Notes under the pieces: generated by a model | What the model saw: the letters and a program-made list of their open reading frames with translations, nothing else | Databases searched by the model: none | Told to the model about the DNA's origin: nothing | DNA from: JAUVRX01 sp049664225 | Lineage (GTDB): Bacteria > Acidobacteriota > Thermoanaerobaculia > Multivoradales > JAHEKO01 | DNA length: 64,000 bases | Assembly: GCA_049664225.1 (NCBI GenBank) | Contig: JBATEX010000111.1 | Span: 18,226-82,225, forward strand | Direction of reading: 5' to 3' | Program-made: the position numbers and the translations under genes | In this document: piece after piece, positions 60,695 through 64,000 of the stretch | Position numbering within the stretch: the stretch's first letter is position 1 | Layout of the letters: the number at the start of each line of letters is the position of its first letter

Positions 60695-62053
60695 ATGTCC
60701 GATCCCGCTGCAGTCATTCAGAAAATCGGCGACTTCGTATGGGGTCCCTATCTGCTCATTCCCCTGCTGCTGCTGACCGGCTTGTTTCTGACGCTTCGGC
60801 TGCGTGGTTTACAGTTCCGCAAGCTGTGGCACTCCCTCTACGTCGCCTTGATCGTTCGACGGGAGAAGGGCGCCGAAGGAGATATCTCCCATTTCCAAGC
60901 GTTGATGACGGCACTGGCGGCCACGGTAGGCACCGGCAACATCGTTGGCGTGGCCACTGCCATCGCCACCGGCGGTCCGGGAGCACTCTTCTGGATGTGG
61001 ATGACCGGTCTGGTCGGGATGGCGACCAAGTTCTCGGAAGCGCTGCTGTCGGTAAAGTTCCGCGTTACCGATGCGAGGGGCGAGCAGTGCGGGGGGCCGA
61101 TGTACTACCTGGCCAACGGCATCCAGTGGCGAGGCTTGGGCAAGATGCTCGGTTGGCTCTTCGCCCTGTTCGCAGTCTGCGCCTCCTTTGGCATCGGCAA
61201 CATGGTCCAGTCGAATTCGGTGGCGCACGCGCTGAACACCTCGTTCCAATTGCCGGTTTGGGCGACTGGGCTGATTCTGGCGGTAGCGGCCGGTCTGGTG
61301 ATCCTCGGGGGAATCAAGTCCATCGGCAGATTCACCGGAGTCTTCGTGCCGGTCATGATCGTGGCCTATATGTTCAGCTCCGGGTTGGTACTGGTGCTGT
61401 TTGCGCGAGAGATTCCAGCGGCGCTCGGCCTGGTCTTCGAGGGCGCCTTCTCCGGCACCGCCGCTGCGGGAGGGTTTGCGGGTGCGGCAGTCAGGCAAGC
61501 GATCCGCTTCGGTGTGGCGAGAGGGATCTTCTCGAACGAGTCGGGCCTCGGTTCGGCTGGTATAGCAGCCGCTGCGGCGCAGACCCGGGAGCCCGTGCGG
61601 CAAGCTCTGGTCTCGATGACCCAGACCTTCATCGATACCATCGTGGTCTGCTCTTTCACCGGACTGGCCATCCTGGTGACGGGCGGCTGGAAAGAAGGTC
61701 TGAATGGAGCTGAGCTGACTCAATATGCCTTCTCCCATGGGCTGCCCGGCGAGTGGGGCGGGTGGATTGTGGCGGTCTGCCTATCGATGTTCGCTTTCTC
61801 GACCATGCTCGGCTGGAGCTACTACGGTGAAAAGAGCATCGAGTACCTGATGGGAGAGCGGTTCATCCTGCCCTACAGGATCCTCTTCATCGTCGCCATC
61901 TTCTTTGGCGCCCTGCGGAGTCTAGACTTCGTCTGGGGGCTTTCCGACGTCATGAACGGACTCATGGCGCTGCCCAATCTCGTCGGTCTGCTGTTGCTCA
62001 GTGGGGTCATCGTGCGAGAGACTCAGGACTACTTCAAGCGCACAGGCGAGTAG
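60695..62053 (+). CDS. Sodium:alanine (AGCS) symporter
   Basis: A 452-residue transporter with about 10-11 hydrophobic helices. The AGCS signatures are TVGTGNIVGVATAIATGGPG, GMATKFSEALLSVKFR and the loop NESGLGSAGIAAAAAQT. GGPMYYLANGI is a further family block. It imports alanine or glycine with Na+ across the inner membrane. The next gene starts 2 bp after its stop, but is of a different type. Confidence 0.96.
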   Translation: MSDPAAVIQKIGDFVWGPYLLIPLLLLTGLFLTLRLRGLQFRKLWHSLYVALIVRREKGAEGDISHFQALMTALAATVGTGNIVGVATAIATGGPGALFWMWMTGLVGMATKFSEALLSVKFRVTDARGEQCGGPMYYLANGIQWRGLGKMLGWLFALFAVCASFGIGNMVQSNSVAHALNTSFQLPVWATGLILAVAAGLVILGGIKSIGRFTGVFVPVMIVAYMFSSGLVLVLFAREIPAALGLVFEGAFSGTAAAGGFAGAAVRQAIRFGVARGIFSNESGLGSAGIAAAAAQTREPVRQALVSMTQTFIDTIVVCSFTGLAILVTGGWKEGLNGAELTQYAFSHGLPGEWGGWIVAVCLSMFAFSTMLGWSYYGEKSIEYLMGERFILPYRILFIVAIFFGALRSLDFVWGLSDVMNGLMALPNLVGLLLLSGVIVRETQDYFKRTGE

Positions 62054-62055
62054 AG

Positions 62056-62427
62056 GTGCTCGTTTCGTTGGCCGCCGATCTGGTGGCGTCGCTACACTTC
62101 GCGTTTGTTGTCTTCGTCGTGTCGGGCGGCCTCCTCGTGCTGCGCTGGCCGCGCTTGGCCTGGCTGCATCTGCCGGCAGTGGCTTGGGGGGCCTCGATCG
62201 AGCTCCTGGGCTGGATCTGCCCCCTGACGCCGCTCGAAAACCGCCTGCGCCACGAGGCTGGACTGGCAGGGTACGAGGGTGGCTTCGTGGAGCACTACCT
62301 GGTGCCATTGCTCTATCCTGCGTCTCTTTCCCGCTCTGTTCAAGTGATCCTGGGTCTATCGGTGCTGCTGATCAACGCCGTTCTCTACGGCTCGATTCTC
62401 AGGCGGCGATTTCGCCACCCGCTGTAG
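62056..62427 (+). CDS. DUF2784 family membrane protein
   Basis: A 123-residue inner-membrane protein with GTG start 2 bp after the symporter. About four helices are visible. LHFAFVVFVVSGGLLV at the N-terminus, ELLGWICPLTPLENRLR and GFVEHYLVPLLYP define DUF2784. The family has no known biochemical role. It is probably co-transcribed with the symporter. Confidence 0.9.
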   Translation: MLVSLAADLVASLHFAFVVFVVSGGLLVLRWPRLAWLHLPAVAWGASIELLGWICPLTPLENRLRHEAGLAGYEGGFVEHYLVPLLYPASLSRSVQVILGLSVLLINAVLYGSILRRRFRHPL

Positions 62428-62477
62428 ACGGACTTGTCTGCTGTCCGGACGCGGCGTCTGTGCTAGATTTCGCGATC

Positions 62478-62975
62478 ATGCGTACACTTGTCAGCGTCAT
62501 CATGGGCTCGCGCTCCGATTGGGGAGTCATGGAGCACGCCATCAAGACCCTGGAGAGTCTGAACATCGCCCACGATGTCAGGATTCTCTCGGCTCACCGG
62601 ACCCCCGATGCCTTGACTGTCTACATGGCTGAAGCGGAAGACAGCGGAACGGAAGTCTTCATCGGTGCCGCCGGCGGTGCCGCCCACCTGGCTGGCGTCA
62701 TGGCGGCGCAGACCACGCTACCGGTCCTCGGAGTGCCTATGGAGTCGAAGCTCCAAGGACTCGACTCCCTGCTTTCCATGGTGCAGATGCCTGCCGGCAT
62801 CCCGGTGGCTACCTTCGCCGTGGGCAAGGCTGGAGCGGTGAACGCGGCCCTCTTCGCGGCGTCGGTTCTGGCTGCGACGCATCCCGAGATTGGTGAGGCT
62901 TTGAAGGCCTTCCGCAAGGCTCAGTCGGAGAAGATCTTGTCCGATCCTGACCCGCGAAAGCCGGCGCCAGCCTGA
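62478..62975 (+). CDS. purE: N5-carboxyaminoimidazole ribonucleotide mutase
   Basis: A 165-residue protein from the ATG at 62478. VIMGSRSDWGVMEHAI, ILSAHRTPD and AAGGAAHLAGVMAAQTTLPV match class I PurE. It moves the carboxyl group of N5-CAIR to C4 in de novo purine synthesis. The usual partner purK is not adjacent. The longer open frame upstream is antisense-like and overlaps two other genes, so the short form is chosen. Confidence 0.96.
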   Translation: MRTLVSVIMGSRSDWGVMEHAIKTLESLNIAHDVRILSAHRTPDALTVYMAEAEDSGTEVFIGAAGGAAHLAGVMAAQTTLPVLGVPMESKLQGLDSLLSMVQMPAGIPVATFAVGKAGAVNAALFAASVLAATHPEIGEALKAFRKAQSEKILSDPDPRKPAPA

Positions 62976-62995
62976 TCGGGTCCATTGCGGGCAAA

Positions 62996-64000
62996 TCAGT
63001 CCAGGCCTGGCTGGGTCAGGGTGAAGCCCTCATCTTCCTTGGCCTGTCGGACGATCTCGCGCACGTCGGCCAGCAACTGCCTGGCGTCGAACACGATGCC
63101 GTCTTTGATCGTGTAGCGCACGCCGCCGATACGAACGACCTCGTTGTTCTCGTTCAGCTTGATGGCACCAGTGCCATAGAGAACCTTGAGATTCTCCAGC
63201 GGATTGGCATCGACGATCACCATGTCGGCGAGCTTTCCCGCCTCCACAGAACCGATCTCGTCGTCCCGGCCGAGGGCCTCAGCGCCATTCAGTGTGGCGG
63301 CGCGAATCACCTCCAACGGATGGAATCCTGCTTCCTGCAACAGCTCCAGCTCGCGAATGTAGCCGAAGCCATAGATCTTGTAGATGTAGCCGGAGTCCGA
63401 GCCTGTGGTAACCCTTCCACCACGGTTCTTGAAGTCGTCGACGAAGCTCATCCAGAGGCGGAAATTCTCCTTCCAGGCGATTTCATCGGCGGTCGTCCAG
63501 TAGTACCAGTAGGAGGCGTGGTTCTCGCGATTGGGTGCGAAGAACCTCCATAGCGAGGGCAGGGTATACATCTCGTGCCATTCGTCACCTCGGATCCGCA
63601 TCAAGTCGCGGTTCGCTTCGTATGGAGTGAACGTCGGGTTGATGGTGAAGTCGAGCTCGATGAGCTCGTCCATGACCTCGTACCAGCGCTCGCTCCCCCG
63701 CGGTGCCGCCTGCTTCCAAAGCTGGCCGGCTTGGCCGAAGCGGTCGAGCTCGTTGGCGTAGTTGTACTCCAGGGGATAGTCCTGGACGGTCTGGTCGGTG
63801 AACAGGGCCTCGGGAAGTCCGTACCAGTGTTCCATGCTGGTCAGACCCCATCGCGCAGTGTCCAGGACGTTGACCCGCGTCACCGACATCTGCGCGTGGT
63901 GACAGGCACTGCGGAGCCCTTGGCGCTTGGCTTCGTCGAGGGCAGCCTCCATGATAGCCGGAGGTGCGCCGAAGAACTTGATGCCTTGGGCTCCCTTGGC
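62996..64000 (-). CDS. Amidohydrolase-family protein, 5' partial
   Basis: The C-terminal part, at least 334 residues, of a metal-dependent amidohydrolase; the frame runs off the window end. Visible are KGAQGIKFFGAPPA, a His-rich SACHHAQM, MEHWYGLPE and TTGSDSGYIYK, whose Asp would bind metal. The C-terminal composite beta domain is evident in AATLNGAEALGRDDEIGSVE and GKLADMVIVDANPL, typical of imidazolonepropionase/isoaspartyl-type members. Substrate cannot be told without the N-terminal metal motif HxH. No signal can be assessed. Confidence 0.87.
   Translation of the reverse strand, partial: AKGAQGIKFFGAPPAIMEAALDEAKRQGLRSACHHAQMSVTRVNVLDTARWGLTSMEHWYGLPEALFTDQTVQDYPLEYNYANELDRFGQAGQLWKQAAPRGSERWYEVMDELIELDFTINPTFTPYEANRDLMRIRGDEWHEMYTLPSLWRFFAPNRENHASYWYYWTTADEIAWKENFRLWMSFVDDFKNRGGRVTTGSDSGYIYKIYGFGYIRELELLQEAGFHPLEVIRAATLNGAEALGRDDEIGSVEAGKLADMVIVDANPLENLKVLYGTGAIKLNENNEVVRIGGVRYTIKDGIVFDARQLLADVREIVRQAKEDEGFTLTQPGLD

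Noticed and set aside
62001..62477. Long N-terminal extension of purE
   Set aside because: It overlaps the symporter end and the DUF2784 gene in another frame; PurE begins at the Met before LVSVIMGSRSDW.

Overview
This is a GC-rich bacterial chromosomal segment with tightly packed genes and frequent 1-20 bp overlaps. I see no tRNA, rRNA, CRISPR array, transposase or phage gene. Lipobox-bearing proteins, a complete dTDP-L-rhamnose pathway, a Wzm/Wzt-type polysaccharide exporter, an AttFGH/Lol-like ABC system and a PilZ-AMIN membrane protein point to a Gram-negative (diderm) cell. The gene mix (AceK, DUF374 acyltransferase, sulfatase-fold lipoproteins with a TLPSH motif, a MOCOS-like desulfurase, a cyclic-2,3-diphosphoglycerate synthetase-like protein) would fit Acidobacteriota or a deltaproteobacterium-like lineage. 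That placement is inference; no marker in the window settles it.

Layout. 0-5.7 kb: 3' part of a secreted nuclease-type EEP protein, a MOCOS-like PLP enzyme, an aspartoacylase-family hydrolase and isocitrate dehydrogenase kinase/phosphatase (aceK). 5.7-30 kb: a surface-glycan island. It holds rfbA-C-D-B, a sulfotransferase with a long coiled-coil tail, GT2 and GT-B glycosyltransferases (including a tandem pair of paralogues), three sulfatase-fold lipoproteins, a methyltransferase, a GT4 plus three GT2 enzymes, and the Wzt ATPase and Wzm permease. Inside the island lies an ECF sigma / anti-sigma / secreted-protein module ending in a strong intrinsic terminator. 30-40 kb: a small lipoprotein, infC (with an AUU start), a cDPG-synthetase-like NTPase, formate-THF ligase, cytochrome c, a split XdhC pair with a MocA-like nucleotidyltransferase, then hemW-lepA. 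40-50.8 kb: PilZ-acidic-TM-AMIN protein, an operon of one class V aminotransferase and two zinc dehydrogenases, a secreted DJ-1/PfpI protein, a bacilliredoxin, a DUF423 protein, P5C dehydrogenase and a ThDP enzyme. 50.8-51.3 kb: a non-coding block of hairpin-bearing repeats arranged as a large imperfect inverted repeat between convergent genes. 51.3-64 kb: DUF374 acyltransferase, S9 peptidase, a GT2 coupled to a nucleoside-phosphorylase-like protein, an AttEFGH-like lipocalin/FtsX/ATPase set, a zinc-ribbon protein, an alanine/Na+ symporter, DUF2784, purE and the C-terminal part of an amidohydrolase.

How it works together. The island can make dTDP-rhamnose, assemble a glycan on the cytoplasmic face with several glycosyltransferases, decorate it (sulfotransferase, methyltransferase) and export it by the ABC-2 route. 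The three lipoproteins have the alkaline-phosphatase/sulfatase fold, but Thr replaces the formylglycine Cys/Ser. They are therefore better candidates for phospho-group transfer or hydrolysis at the envelope than for true sulfatases. They bracket the sigma/anti-sigma module, so envelope-glycan state may be sensed and answered there. This is the most interesting part of the window, but its function is inferred from motifs and context only.
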